A DNA stretch of 64,000 nucleotides from Lachnospiraceae bacterium (GCA_024696005.1 JAILHF010000022.1:1-64000); one strand, 5' to 3'; counted from the stretch's first letter, positions 35,001 through 43,503 are shown. Notes: generated by a model not told the origin, from the letters alone. Program-made: numbers and translations.

Positions 35001-35351
35001 GGCTAACACATTCCCATGTTTTTGACTTCTGTGTTAGCCGCAGTACTCCTTTTCTCCTGACATCCGAGGTCCTTCGGCTAACACACCCCCTCAATTTTGG
35101 CAGCTGTGTTAGCCGCGGGCGCCCCCATTCGCCAGCTATCCGAAGTATGTGGCTAACACAACCCCTTGTTTTGGCACATTGTGTTAGCTGTTATTGCTTC
35201 CTTTCTTTCGACATCCGAGACTTTCGGCTAACACATTCCCCTATTTTTGTCTCCTGTGTTAGCCTCATGTGCGCCCATTCTCCGGATATCCGTGGCTTTC
35301 GGCTAACACACCCCCCCTATTTTCGCACTTGTGTCAGCCGGAGGTTCCTCC
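35001..35351 (+). repeat. 75-bp palindromic repeat array, 5 units (array A1)
   Basis: GGCTAACACA begins at 35001, 35076, 35151, 35226 and 35301, an exact 75-base period. Each unit closes its hairpin with TGTGTTAGCC (last one TGTGTCAGCC) after a 19-base loop, then has a 36-base linker that tends to contain ATCCG. The array ends in the small palindrome GGAGGTTCCTCC (35340-35351). Its units are related to those of array A2 in inverse orientation. With the terminator and a telA remnant, this fills the 599-base gap after telA. Confidence 0.9.
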
Positions 35352-35422
35352 ATGGATCATGAAACTGACGCAGCTCTGATCTGCAAGCGCCGCAACCGCC
35401 TGAACGGCAGCAGCCCCTCCCG

Positions 35423-35467
35423 GAGAACGAACTCAAAAACAAGCTGCTTGAGGTAAAGGGAACGAAA
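35423..35467 (+). pseudogene. Remnant of a second telA 3' end
   Basis: Fifteen codons read ENELKNKLLEVKGTK, against ENELKNKLLEIKGTK at the end of telA (34870-34914). The DNA differences are nearly all synonymous third-base changes, and the stop codon is gone. Such a pattern points to the tail of a once-functional paralogue rather than a recent copy. Upstream of it similarity fades within about 30 bases. Confidence 0.7.
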
Positions 35468-35516
35468 CCTTCAACATCGTTGCCATATGGAATGGAATAC
35501 AGATATTACGCTGTAC

Positions 35517-36197
35517 TCACAGCACTCTGTCAAACTCGTTACATAGCGGGATCTTTATCTCACTGTCCTCCTCTATGGGGATAAATCGCGGATTGCCAGC
35601 TTCAAAATAGTTGTCCGTGCGGTCATCATTTACCGAACTCACTTCTCCGACTATCAGATCTCCATATCCCGCCTTGGGTGTGAAGAGATGAAAAAGTCCG
35701 GGATAGATCGTCATACTGTTTCCACGTGTTATCTCCACGTCTGTACCGGCAGGAACAAAGCTCTCGATCCCGTCACAAAGGATACGTACATCCCCGCTCC
35801 GGTCCACGCTTCCATCCGGAAGTGAATTCCACACGCGGATCAATAATACACCGCCCGAACGGTTGATGATATCTTCGGTCTTTTGTCTGTGGAAATGATT
35901 CGGCAGGATCTGTCCCTCTTTCATAAATATCAGTTTTTCGGCATAGGGACAGCCCGCCGTTCCATCAGGCAAACCATTACGTATCGTAAAAAGAACAGCT
36001 CCCGACTTCATAAAATCATCATGCCCAAACGTCGTGACATCCCAGCCACGCATCGTACTTATGATCGTGGCCGCCTCTTCACGATGCGCTCTCCACTCAT
36101 CGATCGTCCAATCCGCAAACATCGGAAGCGAAAGTCCGCCGGCTGTAAGAAATCCCCTGGCCCAGCTGATGGCCTGCTCAATCTCCGAACGTTTCAT
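35517..36197 (-). CDS. D-lyxose isomerase-like cupin
   Basis: A 226-residue cupin. The metal site is visible as HFH at 101-103 and Glu108 (HxH-x4-E), with a later His in YPGLFHLFTP. This matches D-lyxose/D-mannose ketol-isomerases, which interconvert D-lyxose and D-xylulose or mannose and fructose using Mn2+. Start ATG 36197 has GGAGGAG upstream. The gene follows an aldo/keto reductase in the same operon, so both may serve uptake or redox conversion of a rare pentose or hexose. Base composition is AT-richer than the flanking core genes. Confidence 0.82.
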   Translation of the reverse strand: MKRSEIEQAISWARGFLTAGGLSLPMFADWTIDEWRAHREEAATIISTMRGWDVTTFGHDDFMKSGAVLFTIRNGLPDGTAGCPYAEKLIFMKEGQILPNHFHRQKTEDIINRSGGVLLIRVWNSLPDGSVDRSGDVRILCDGIESFVPAGTDVEITRGNSMTIYPGLFHLFTPKAGYGDLIVGEVSSVNDDRTDNYFEAGNPRFIPIEEDSEIKIPLCNEFDRVL

Positions 36198-36250
36198 TCC
36201 ATGCTCCTCCTGATCATCGGATGGTATCTGCAACCATCCCACAATGAATG

Positions 36251-37180
36251 TTACGGCAGATATTTTCCTGCAGCCAGATAAAGTGCATACCAGTCGTGAT
36301 GTGATAACTTCACTTCTGATGCTGCACATGCATCTTCAATATGTGCCGGGTTCATCGTGCCGATTATGGCCTGCATCTTTGCGGGATGTCTTAGTATCCA
36401 CGCGATAGCTATTGCGGTCTTTGTTACATTCTCTCTGTCTGCCAGTTCGGCTAAAGATTTATTTAATTCCGGGAAATCAGGATTATCTATAAATGTTCCT
36501 CCAAACATTCCCACCTGAAGAGGTGACCATGCCTGGATCGTGATATCTTTCAGTCTGCAATAATCAAGGGCATTGCCGTCGCGGTTAACGGAGAATTCCG
36601 TAGTTTTATTGTTCATATACAATGCCTGGTCTATTAACTGGGATTGTTCCAGAGAAAGCTGAACCTGATTTATGACAAGAGGCTGCTTCACATATTTTTT
36701 CAGGAGCTCGATCTGCATGGGAACAAGATTACTCACTCCGAAGTATCTTACCTTCCCCTCTTTTTCGAGAGTATCAAAAGCTTCCGCCACCTCTTCAGGA
36801 TCATACAGCACATCGGGTCTGTGCAAAAGCAGTGTGTCAAGGTATTCGATATTGAGTCTGCGAAGGCTGTCATCTACACTCGACAGAATGTTTTCTTTCG
36901 TCCAGTCAAACTCATTCCTGTCAAAGCACAAGCCGCACTTGCTCTGTATGAATATATCTTCCCTGTTGATCCCTGTCAGCGGAAAGGCTTCTGCGAAACG
37001 TGTCTCGGCGGCACCGTTTTCGCCATAGCAGGTTGCATGGTCAAAAAAATTAACACCATTATCAAAAGCTGTACGGATCACCTTTGCTGCAGCTTCCTTT
37101 GTTAACCCCGGCATTCTCATGCAGCCCTGTATAACAGCCGAAACATTCTGCGGTCCGTCTGCGATATTGATCATCTTCAT
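36251..37180 (-). CDS. Aldo/keto reductase
   Basis: A 309-residue NAD(P)H-dependent reductase. The catalytic tetrad can be placed at Asp47, Tyr52, Lys81 and His120 (FDHATCYG, QSKCGL, LLLHRPD), and IAIAWILRHPAKMQAIIGTMNP is the cofactor-binding end. It resembles the YdhF-type group. AGGAGGG precedes ATG 37180. It is the first gene of a two-gene operon with the isomerase (53 bases between) and likely reduces a sugar or other carbonyl. Confidence 0.9.
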   Translation of the reverse strand: MKMINIADGPQNVSAVIQGCMRMPGLTKEAAAKVIRTAFDNGVNFFDHATCYGENGAAETRFAEAFPLTGINREDIFIQSKCGLCFDRNEFDWTKENILSSVDDSLRRLNIEYLDTLLLHRPDVLYDPEEVAEAFDTLEKEGKVRYFGVSNLVPMQIELLKKYVKQPLVINQVQLSLEQSQLIDQALYMNNKTTEFSVNRDGNALDYCRLKDITIQAWSPLQVGMFGGTFIDNPDFPELNKSLAELADRENVTKTAIAIAWILRHPAKMQAIIGTMNPAHIEDACAASEVKLSHHDWYALYLAAGKYLP

Positions 37181-37197
37181 GGCTATAGCCCTCCTTT

Positions 37198-37215
37198 TAT
37201 ATCAATGATGATATA
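37198..37215 (-). promoter_or_regulatory. Palindrome upstream of the aldo/keto reductase, possible operator
   Basis: TATATCA-ATGA-TGATATA is a perfect seven-base inverted repeat, ending 17 bases before the start codon. It overlaps where a -10 or early transcript would lie. No regulator gene is adjacent, so the binder is unknown. The rest of 37216-37377 shows no gene. Confidence 0.4.
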
Positions 37216-37377
37216 TCACACGGGAATGCCATACTCCTTATATTCTGACCTTGCAATTCTCATATTTTGACGTAATGGTCTCTTGGGGACGGGGTTCATT
37301 AACTCCACTCAAATTTCGTTTTCTCTGCTTTCTCCATTTATCGGGAAGCAGGCCCCAATCGTCCCGCGGCACCTCCC

Positions 37378-38181
37378 TCACGCGCCGGCGCTGTTGTAGT
37401 GCCCCAGGCCGCTGCTCCACAGAAACTTCGCCGCGACCAGCGAAACAAATGCGATCAGCGGGGACAGGTACGCGAAGCAGGGATGGGGCAGGGGCTTCCC
37501 GAGCAGCCCTGCCACCGGATAATAGCCCGTGAACGCATAGGGCACGATGAAGCACAGCAGAAAACGCACGCCCTTGTTGTATATCGTGACAGGGTAATCC
37601 GTGTAATTCTTCAGTCCGTAGTTGTTGTTGGTAAGAAGCGAGACGATCTCTTCGCTCTTTACCGTCCAGAAACTGATCGAGCCCGTAAACACCGTGATGG
37701 AAGAAAAGATCACGAATGCGGAGAGCATGTTCACGGCGTACCAGAGCAGCGACTGCGCGTTCCAGGCGATCGAAAGCTTCGACATGCTGCGGATCCAGAA
37801 GTACACCGAAAGCACCAGGCGCGGGATGAAGGTATACTGAAACTGCTGCAGTACCATGTAGAGCATCGGACCGATCGGCCTGGTCAGGTACAGATCGAAC
37901 TTCCCGCTGCGTATGAGCTCGCCCATGTCCTTCATCGGGCTCCAGAAGAAGAAGCAGCTCAGGCTGTAGGCCAGCCAGCTGGTCGTGAACATGAACAGTA
38001 CCTCGTCCCTGCTCCAGCCGGCTATGTTATCGAAATTCCGGAAGATGACCAGAAAACCGGCAAAGTAGATCCCGATCTGGATCGTGTTGGCGATCAGTTC
38101 AAACAAAAGCGAGCAGTGATACGCAAGTTTTCCTTTCATGTAGATCACAACAAAGTGTCTGTACATTTTTAACAGATACAT
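37378..38181 (-). CDS. ABC-2 exporter permease (DUF990/PF06182 type), second subunit
   Basis: A 267-residue protein with six membrane helices. MYLLKMYRHFVVIYMKGKLAYHCSLLFELIANTIQ and SGKFDLYLTRPIGPMLY are typical of the paired ABC-2 permeases of this family. It starts three bases after the first permease and would form a heterodimer with it, powered by the ATPase at 39016-39807. Related systems export antibiotics or daunorubicin-like drugs. Substrate is not predictable. Confidence 0.82.
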   Translation of the reverse strand: MYLLKMYRHFVVIYMKGKLAYHCSLLFELIANTIQIGIYFAGFLVIFRNFDNIAGWSRDEVLFMFTTSWLAYSLSCFFFWSPMKDMGELIRSGKFDLYLTRPIGPMLYMVLQQFQYTFIPRLVLSVYFWIRSMSKLSIAWNAQSLLWYAVNMLSAFVIFSSITVFTGSISFWTVKSEEIVSLLTNNNYGLKNYTDYPVTIYNKGVRFLLCFIVPYAFTGYYPVAGLLGKPLPHPCFAYLSPLIAFVSLVAAKFLWSSGLGHYNSAGA

Positions 38182-38184
38182 GAT

Positions 38185-38976
38185 TTACCCTCCCTGGACA
38201 ATGAGTTTTTTCCGGCCCGCGTGCCAGGTCAATTCCGCGATGCCAAACAGGATGACGGCCCAAAGCAGCTGGACGCCGAGCTCCGAGCGGATGCTATCCT
38301 GCGACATCGGCGTGGTGATGATGCTCACCGGTATGGCATAGATGGCACGGAAGGGCAGGAAGAGGTTGATCTTCGCCAGCAGATCCGGGAACATGGCCGC
38401 CGGGATCCACGCCCCCGACAGCAGCTTGTAGATCGCGGCAAGCAGCATGTTGAGCGGCCAGGTCACGATCAGCCAGAAGGCCATCAGGCCGATGATCAGC
38501 GAGTACAAAAACTGGATCAGGTACGCAAGCAGAACGGAGAGGATCCCGTACGGCAGCTGCTCGCTGCACACCAGCGGCTCGCGGTAAAGGAGCGCGATCA
38601 GGATCGTGAGAGGAAGCGCGTACAGCACAAGCCCCGCCGCGCTTGTTCCGAGCTGCCGGAAAAAGACCATTGCCCGGAAATCCATGGGCCTGATCAGGCG
38701 GTTCGCGATGTCGCCGGTCCGGATCTGCTGATTGATCCGGCCGATCACGTCGCATTCCACGAAGGCGGAAAGGATCGTCGCAACAATGACATAGCGCAGC
38801 GTTCCGTCACGGCTCATGGGGACATCCTTTCCCGCATTCGAAGCGAAGAGGGCAGTCCACATGGCAAACTGCATGTAAAGATATACGATCTTCGAGACAA
38901 AGTTTGCCCGCACGGCGCCCGCATACGCGGTGTGTTCCTTTATTCCGATCCATGAATAATCCAGATATTTTCGCAT
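38185..38976 (-). CDS. ABC-2 exporter permease, first subunit
   Basis: A 263-residue protein with about six membrane helices, homologous in layout to its neighbour (IRTGDIANRLIRPMDFRAMVFFRQLG is the counterpart of the LTRPIGP region). ATG 38976 is chosen because GAGAAGAGG precedes it; an in-frame TTG at 38994 is possible. The gene lies 40 bases after the ATPase in a three-gene operon. Confidence 0.82.
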   Translation of the reverse strand: MRKYLDYSWIGIKEHTAYAGAVRANFVSKIVYLYMQFAMWTALFASNAGKDVPMSRDGTLRYVIVATILSAFVECDVIGRINQQIRTGDIANRLIRPMDFRAMVFFRQLGTSAAGLVLYALPLTILIALLYREPLVCSEQLPYGILSVLLAYLIQFLYSLIIGLMAFWLIVTWPLNMLLAAIYKLLSGAWIPAAMFPDLLAKINLFLPFRAIYAIPVSIITTPMSQDSIRSELGVQLLWAVILFGIAELTWHAGRKKLIVQGG

Positions 38977-39015
38977 CGTCCTCTTCTCCCGCAAATTCGA
39001 TCCGCTGTAGTTTTC

Positions 39016-39807
39016 TCATGCTCCCCGGCAGAGCTGATCCGCCCTGCTCTCCGCTGCTTCCTGTTCCCCCGCAAGATAGATCTGCTTTATGATCTCTTCG
39101 AGGTCCGTGGTCCCGTAGTTTTCTTTCAGCTCCCCAAGTGTTCCGTCGTAAATGATCGAACCCTTGTCGATGATGATCATCCTTTTGCAAAGCTTTTCGA
39201 TGTCGGAAACATCGTGCGTGGTCAGGATGATCGTGGTGTGCCTTTCCCGGTTGATGCGCTCGATGAAATTGCGGATGCGTTCTTTGGAGAGCACGTCTAT
39301 CCCGATCGTGGGTTCGTCCAGGAACAGGATGTCCGGGTTGTAGAGCAGGGCCGCCGCCAGATCCGCCTTCATCCGCTGACCGAGGCTCAGGAGTCTGGGC
39401 GGCTGTCCGATGAATTCATCCAGCCCGAGGATCTCCGAAAAGAGTTCCATGTTCTCTTTGTAGACGGCTTCGGGAACACGGTACATGTCGCGGAACAGCT
39501 TCAGGGTATCCAAAACCGGGATGTCCCAGCACAGAACGCTTTTCTGTCCGAACACCACGCCGGTCTTCATCATGATCTGCTTCCGGTTCTTTTTGAAGCT
39601 CAGGCCGTCAATGGATACGGAGCCGCTGTCGGGGATCAGGATGCCGGTCATCATCTTGATGGTCGTGGATTTGCCGGCACCGTTGGGCCCGATGAATCCG
39701 GTGATCTCTCCGTCGGGGATCGTGAATGAAACATGATCGACAGCGGTCTTTGCCTGTTTTTTCTTCAGCCGGTAGATCTTGGTAAGATTGTCCGCGTTGA
39801 TGCTCAT
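39016..39807 (-). CDS. ABC exporter ATP-binding protein
   Basis: A 263-residue ATPase. Walker A GPNGAGKS is at 40-47, the signature reads LSLGQRMKADL (a common variant in ABC-2 exporters), Walker B is LFLDEPTIGID and the switch His is in TTHDVSDIE. Of two close in-frame ATG codons, 39807 gives eight bases to GGAG, while 39813 gives only two. It drives the two permeases downstream. A LysR gene faces it across 129 bases. Confidence 0.93.
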   Translation of the reverse strand: MSINADNLTKIYRLKKKQAKTAVDHVSFTIPDGEITGFIGPNGAGKSTTIKMMTGILIPDSGSVSIDGLSFKKNRKQIMMKTGVVFGQKSVLCWDIPVLDTLKLFRDMYRVPEAVYKENMELFSEILGLDEFIGQPPRLLSLGQRMKADLAAALLYNPDILFLDEPTIGIDVLSKERIRNFIERINRERHTTIILTTHDVSDIEKLCKRMIIIDKGSIIYDGTLGELKENYGTTDLEEIIKQIYLAGEQEAAESRADQLCRGA

Positions 39808-39857
39808 CTGCATGTCTCCTTTCGCATTCGCTCTTGCATTCCGCCTTCGTTGTCTGT

Positions 39858-39911
39858 ATAATAGCATCAACGGATGTATCAGTAAAATTGAAATAAACGA
39901 TGATTATCATC
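39858..39911 (-). promoter_or_regulatory. ABC-exporter promoter with adjacent LysR-type palindrome
   Basis: Minus strand: -35 TTTACT (39881-39886), 17-base spacer, -10 TATTAT (39858-39863). Just upstream lies GATGATTATCATC (39899-39911), a perfect palindrome that contains the T-N11-A pattern of LysR sites and is centred about 54 bases before the expected transcription start. It also lies just upstream of the LysR gene, so one site could serve both directions. Confidence 0.55.
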
Positions 39912-39936
39912 AAAATTCACGATAATGGAGGCTGCC

Positions 39937-40809
39937 ATGAACAACACGCAGTTTGAGACATTTCTGAAACTGGTCGAGACCAAAAGCTTTACCGCCACGG
40001 CCAACATGCTCGGCTATGCGCAGTCGACCGTGACGACCCAGATCAAGCAGCTGGAGGAAGAGCTCGGCTGTCCGCTTTTCGACAGACTGGGAAAAACACT
40101 TGCCCTGACCGGCGAAGGTGAAAAACTGATCTCCCTCGCCGAGCAGATGCTGCAGCTGGAACGGGAGATCCTTCTGGAAGTGTCTCCCGAGAAGAACCCA
40201 ACGGGGACCATAAAACTGGGCGTTTCCGAATCGCTATGCTATGACAGGCTTCCGGACAAGCTGCTGAAATACAAGAAAAAGAATCCCGGTGTCGACATAC
40301 AGATCCAGTTCATCGAGCACGACAGCTTTCCCGCGCTTCTCAAAAGCGGAGCGCTGGATCTGGTCTATACCCTGAACCCGCTGATCGAAAATCCGGAGTT
40401 GGAAATGATCTTCAAAAGAAAAGAGAAGCTCGGATTTTTTGCCTGTCCCGATCATCCGATCGTACAGAAAAAGAAAGTAAGGGAAAAGGACCTGGAAGGC
40501 ATCCCCCTTCTGCTGACCTCGCACAAGTGCAGCTTCCGGAACATGCTGCTGCGCGATTTCAGCAAAGCGGGAATTCTTCCGAAGATAGAACTGGAGACCA
40601 GCAGCAAGGAGATCCTGAAGCAGTTTGCCATGAACGGGCTGGGTGTTGCTTTCATGCCGGCCATGGCCGCTGCCGCGGAGCTCAAGGCAAAGAAACTGAA
40701 AGAAGCAGACTGGGCCGGAGCCGCCTTTCCGATCTACTCACAGCTCTTCGTGCATAAAGACAAGCGCATCAATCGCGCGCTGGAAGACCTGATCGGACTG
40801 ATCGAATGA
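39937..40809 (+). CDS. LysR-family transcriptional regulator
   Basis: A 290-residue regulator. Residues 1-60 carry the LysR winged helix (FLKLVETKSFTATANMLGYAQSTVTTQIKQLEEELG), and the rest is the usual periplasmic-binding-like effector domain. ATG 39937 has GGAGG upstream. It is divergent from the ABC exporter operon, and a palindrome lies between them, so it probably controls that exporter in response to a small ligand. The stop overlaps a sequence repeated at the end of the next gene. Confidence 0.92.
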   Translation: MNNTQFETFLKLVETKSFTATANMLGYAQSTVTTQIKQLEEELGCPLFDRLGKTLALTGEGEKLISLAEQMLQLEREILLEVSPEKNPTGTIKLGVSESLCYDRLPDKLLKYKKKNPGVDIQIQFIEHDSFPALLKSGALDLVYTLNPLIENPELEMIFKRKEKLGFFACPDHPIVQKKKVREKDLEGIPLLLTSHKCSFRNMLLRDFSKAGILPKIELETSSKEILKQFAMNGLGVAFMPAMAAAAELKAKKLKEADWAGAAFPIYSQLFVHKDKRINRALEDLIGLIE

Positions 40810-40845
40810 ACCAAGAGGCCACTCAATATAGGAGTTATAAAGAAA

Positions 40846-41922
40846 ATGATAGATTTTACAACAACAACTGCATGTGGAGAGTGTTGCATCGGCTGTTCCA
40901 AGAAGGAAGACGGATCATGTCCCGGATGTATACAGGCCGAAGGAAAAGTTCCCGATGCAATTCACCTTACCGAATTGCGGGAGGAATACATAAAGCAACA
41001 CGCATCGTTCGATCCAGACAAGGCAGAGTGTATCGAAAGGGTTTTGTCACACTGGGAACTTGAGAATCCCGGAATTGAAAATCGCTACCATGAGGATTCC
41101 GAACGCTTGATCTACAGAGTTACAACGGCATCGGGAACGTATTTGTTGAAGGGATTCCCAGGAACCACACCGGAAACCAGGATTCAGGGAAATGTTCAGG
41201 CTCATCTGTTTTTGGGAAACGAGCATGGCATGGCTCCTGTTTTGTATCCGACGAAGAGTGGAGAATACTATGTGGGCGATTCGGGATATTGGTTTTATCT
41301 GATGGAATATATCAACGGAAGACAGATGGAAGAAACACCTGAAGACGAATATAAACTCGCCCGGGAAACGCGGATAATGCATGCTTTACGGGGATACGGG
41401 TTGAAATCTCCATTGACACAGAGCAAGGAGAGATACTATAGCTGGTTTAGAAACCTTGACTTTGTGAAGGAATTTGACGAAATACTTGATTCAATCCCGG
41501 ATTTTGATACGCAGGATCAGTGTTTCGTTCATACCGACATCGGACCGCACAATGCGATGCTGCGAGAAAATGGAGACGTTGCCTTTATTGATCTGGATGA
41601 TGCGGGCATAGGAAGCAGGTACCTGGACCTTGGTTGGCCGCTTATCATGCAGTTCGTGAAGTTTAACCACGAAACGGAAGAAATGACATATCGTTTTGAC
41701 CTGGCCCTGGCTTTCCTGAAAGGATACTACGGCCGGGAGAACATCTCCAGAGAGGAATATGATCTGGTTTTTCATGGAGCCGTACAGATGCATATTTCCT
41801 ATATGCAGTCGTACGGCCCGTATGCTGTGGATTCACTTTGGAAGATACTAAAGTTCGGAATGAAACAAAAGGAAGCATTATGGGAAATGATGAACCAAGA
41901 GACCACTTACCAGTCAAAATAG
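40846..41922 (+). CDS. APH-type kinase fused to a Cys-rich DUF3795-like N-terminus
   Basis: A 358-residue protein. Residues 9-36 (ACGECCIGCSKKEDG and CPGCIQAEGKVP) are a Cys-rich segment like the start of DUF3795 proteins, but only that short part is present. From about residue 55 on it is an aminoglycoside-phosphotransferase/choline-kinase fold: the catalytic loop HTDIGPHN at 229-236 (Asp231, Asn236) and the metal-binding FIDLDDAGIG. It should phosphorylate a small molecule. A short sequence just before the gene (40806-40824) recurs at its end (41890-41908). Its 3' end overlaps the lipoprotein gene tail to tail. Confidence 0.75.
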   Translation: MIDFTTTTACGECCIGCSKKEDGSCPGCIQAEGKVPDAIHLTELREEYIKQHASFDPDKAECIERVLSHWELENPGIENRYHEDSERLIYRVTTASGTYLLKGFPGTTPETRIQGNVQAHLFLGNEHGMAPVLYPTKSGEYYVGDSGYWFYLMEYINGRQMEETPEDEYKLARETRIMHALRGYGLKSPLTQSKERYYSWFRNLDFVKEFDEILDSIPDFDTQDQCFVHTDIGPHNAMLRENGDVAFIDLDDAGIGSRYLDLGWPLIMQFVKFNHETEEMTYRFDLALAFLKGYYGRENISREEYDLVFHGAVQMHISYMQSYGPYAVDSLWKILKFGMKQKEALWEMMNQETTYQSK

Positions 41923-42890
41923 GGGTAGTTTCCGAAGTAGCTGAATCCGAGGATCCCCCAGGTAAACACGCCGTTTTTCATCATTTCTCTCCAGCCCTCG
42001 GGACCCCCTATGGATTCAATGTAATCCGGGAACACATTTGCGCGGGTCGGTTCAATGCAATAATACCTATCCTCGTCCATCAGATAAGTCGGCTCATCGG
42101 ATATGGTGGGATTATCCAGGCATTGCAGGCCGTTTTCAAATTCTACGACCGTATCACTGGCACTCTCACTTCCGTCATCACGATAGTTGCATCTGTAGTT
42201 GACCTCTTCGTACAGGCCGTGCACAACAGATCCTTTCATGGTTGCGCTTTTTACAAAGTTTTCATCATACCCCTCCAGCACAAAATCCCCTTCCGGAAGG
42301 TCGTTTTCCCAGGATACATCATATATGTTTCCTTTCCAGTACGGCTCCGTGTAGAACTCGCTGTGTCCGGGCGCGAAGTCCGCGGCGTATTCGACCCAAA
42401 CGCCTTCGCCTTCCCGCAGACCGTCCTTATACTCACCGAAATAGATAAAGGTATTGTTGATGTCAAAAATATCCGTGCCCAGGCTGACCTGAACATGATA
42501 GGCACCGATCGGCCCGTATTGCGTATCATAGATCCGGTGGTCCGTTTCCGTGTCCGCAGCCATTTCGTGAGCAAGCTGTGCATACGCTTCGCCATTCATC
42601 AGCTCGAGGGCGGCTTTTCTGTCATCCTCACTGAGTGCTTTGGCAATGTCCACGAGCACGCCTTCTTCGAGCATTTCCAATCCGCTGTCATCCCCGGCTT
42701 CCTCAACCGGCTCTTCCTCTTCTTCCGCAGGTTCCTCCGTCACAGGCTCGGTCTGCTCATCCTTTTCTTCCTCAGCCGGAGTCGGCGTCGTTTCTTCTGC
42801 CTTTCCGTCATCCTTGCCGTTCTCTCCGCAGGCGATCATGGATGCGCTCATGGCTGCAGCCAGCAATAAACAAAGCATTTTCTTTTTCAT
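41907..42890 (-). CDS. Lipoprotein with acidic linker and MORN-like motif
   Basis: A 327-residue protein. Signal peptide and lipobox end at Cys21 (ASMIAC), followed by a Glu/Pro-rich linker to about residue 68. The folded part includes YFGEYKDGLREGEGVW, which matches a MORN repeat; I see no other recognisable domain. It should be anchored on the outer face of the membrane. GGAGGG precedes the ATG, and a strong promoter lies upstream. The 3' end overlaps the kinase gene by 16 bases on the opposite strand. Confidence 0.7.
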   Translation of the reverse strand: MKKKMLCLLLAAAMSASMIACGENGKDDGKAEETTPTPAEEEKDEQTEPVTEEPAEEEEEPVEEAGDDSGLEMLEEGVLVDIAKALSEDDRKAALELMNGEAYAQLAHEMAADTETDHRIYDTQYGPIGAYHVQVSLGTDIFDINNTFIYFGEYKDGLREGEGVWVEYAADFAPGHSEFYTEPYWKGNIYDVSWENDLPEGDFVLEGYDENFVKSATMKGSVVHGLYEEVNYRCNYRDDGSESASDTVVEFENGLQCLDNPTISDEPTYLMDEDRYYCIEPTRANVFPDYIESIGGPEGWREMMKNGVFTWGILGFSYFGNYPYFDW

Positions 42891-42929
42891 TTTTTCCCTC
42901 CGTTGTCAGCAAAAATATAAAGCAGACAA

Positions 42930-42958
42930 ACTATATACTTATATATATATAATGTCAA
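42930..42958 (-). promoter_or_regulatory. Lipoprotein gene promoter
   Basis: Minus strand: consensus -35 TTGACA (42953-42958), 17-base spacer, -10 TATAGT (42930-42935), in a very AT-rich stretch 40-70 bases before the ATG. Confidence 0.7.
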
Positions 42959-43035
42959 TATTTTTTCAAAGAAAGAACGGACTGAAGGTTTATATCCTGT
43001 CACCATATGCAACAAGGGCTTGCTTTCCGAAAAAT

Positions 43036-43503
43036 GGAGGAATCTCCGGCTGACACAAGTGCGAAAATAGAGGGGGTGTGTTAGCCGAAAGCCACGGATA
43101 TCCGGAGAAAAGTAGTACTGCGGCTAACACAGCTGCCAAAATAGAGGGGTGTGTTAGCCGGGAACCACTGATATCCGGTGAATGAGGGCTTCTGCGGCTA
43201 ACACAGCTGCCAAAATTGAGGGGGTGTGTTAGCCGAAGGACCTCGGTTGTCAGGAGAAAAGGAGTACTGCGGCTAACACAGGTTCCAAAATAGAGGGATG
43301 TGTTAGCCGAAAGTCTCGGATGTCGAAAGAAAGGAAGCAATAACAGCTAACACAATGTGCCAAAACAAGGGGTTGTGTTAGCCACATACTTCGGATAGCT
43401 GGCGAATGGGGGCGCCCGCGACTAACACAAGTACCCAAAAAGGGGGATGTGTTAGCCACATACCTCGGATATCTGAAGAAAGGGAACACCCGTGGCTAAC
43501 ACA
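43036..43503 (-). repeat. 75-bp palindromic repeat array, 7 units (array A2)
   Basis: Unit starts on the plus strand are at 43048, 43122, 43196, 43271, 43345, 43420 and 43494 (period 74-75). Outer arms are GGCTAACACA and TGTGTTAGCC; the last unit has lost its far arm, and units 5 and 6 have one changed base in the first arm. Read on the minus strand, units match those of A1, and 43298-43420 is an exact inverse copy of 35114-35236. GGAGGAATCTCC at 43036-43047 corresponds to the closing palindrome of A1. Apart from this array I see nothing in 42959-43533. Confidence 0.9.

Noticed and set aside
35727-35742. parS-like sequence (TGTTTCCACGTG...)
   Set aside because: It differs from the parS consensus in the centre spacing and right half and lies inside the lyxose isomerase gene.
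35001-43503. CRISPR array (regular repeat-spacer look of the 75-bp units)
   Set aside because: The constant parts are two inverted arms around a variable loop, linkers are shared between loci, the linker itself is semi-conserved, and no cas gene is present.
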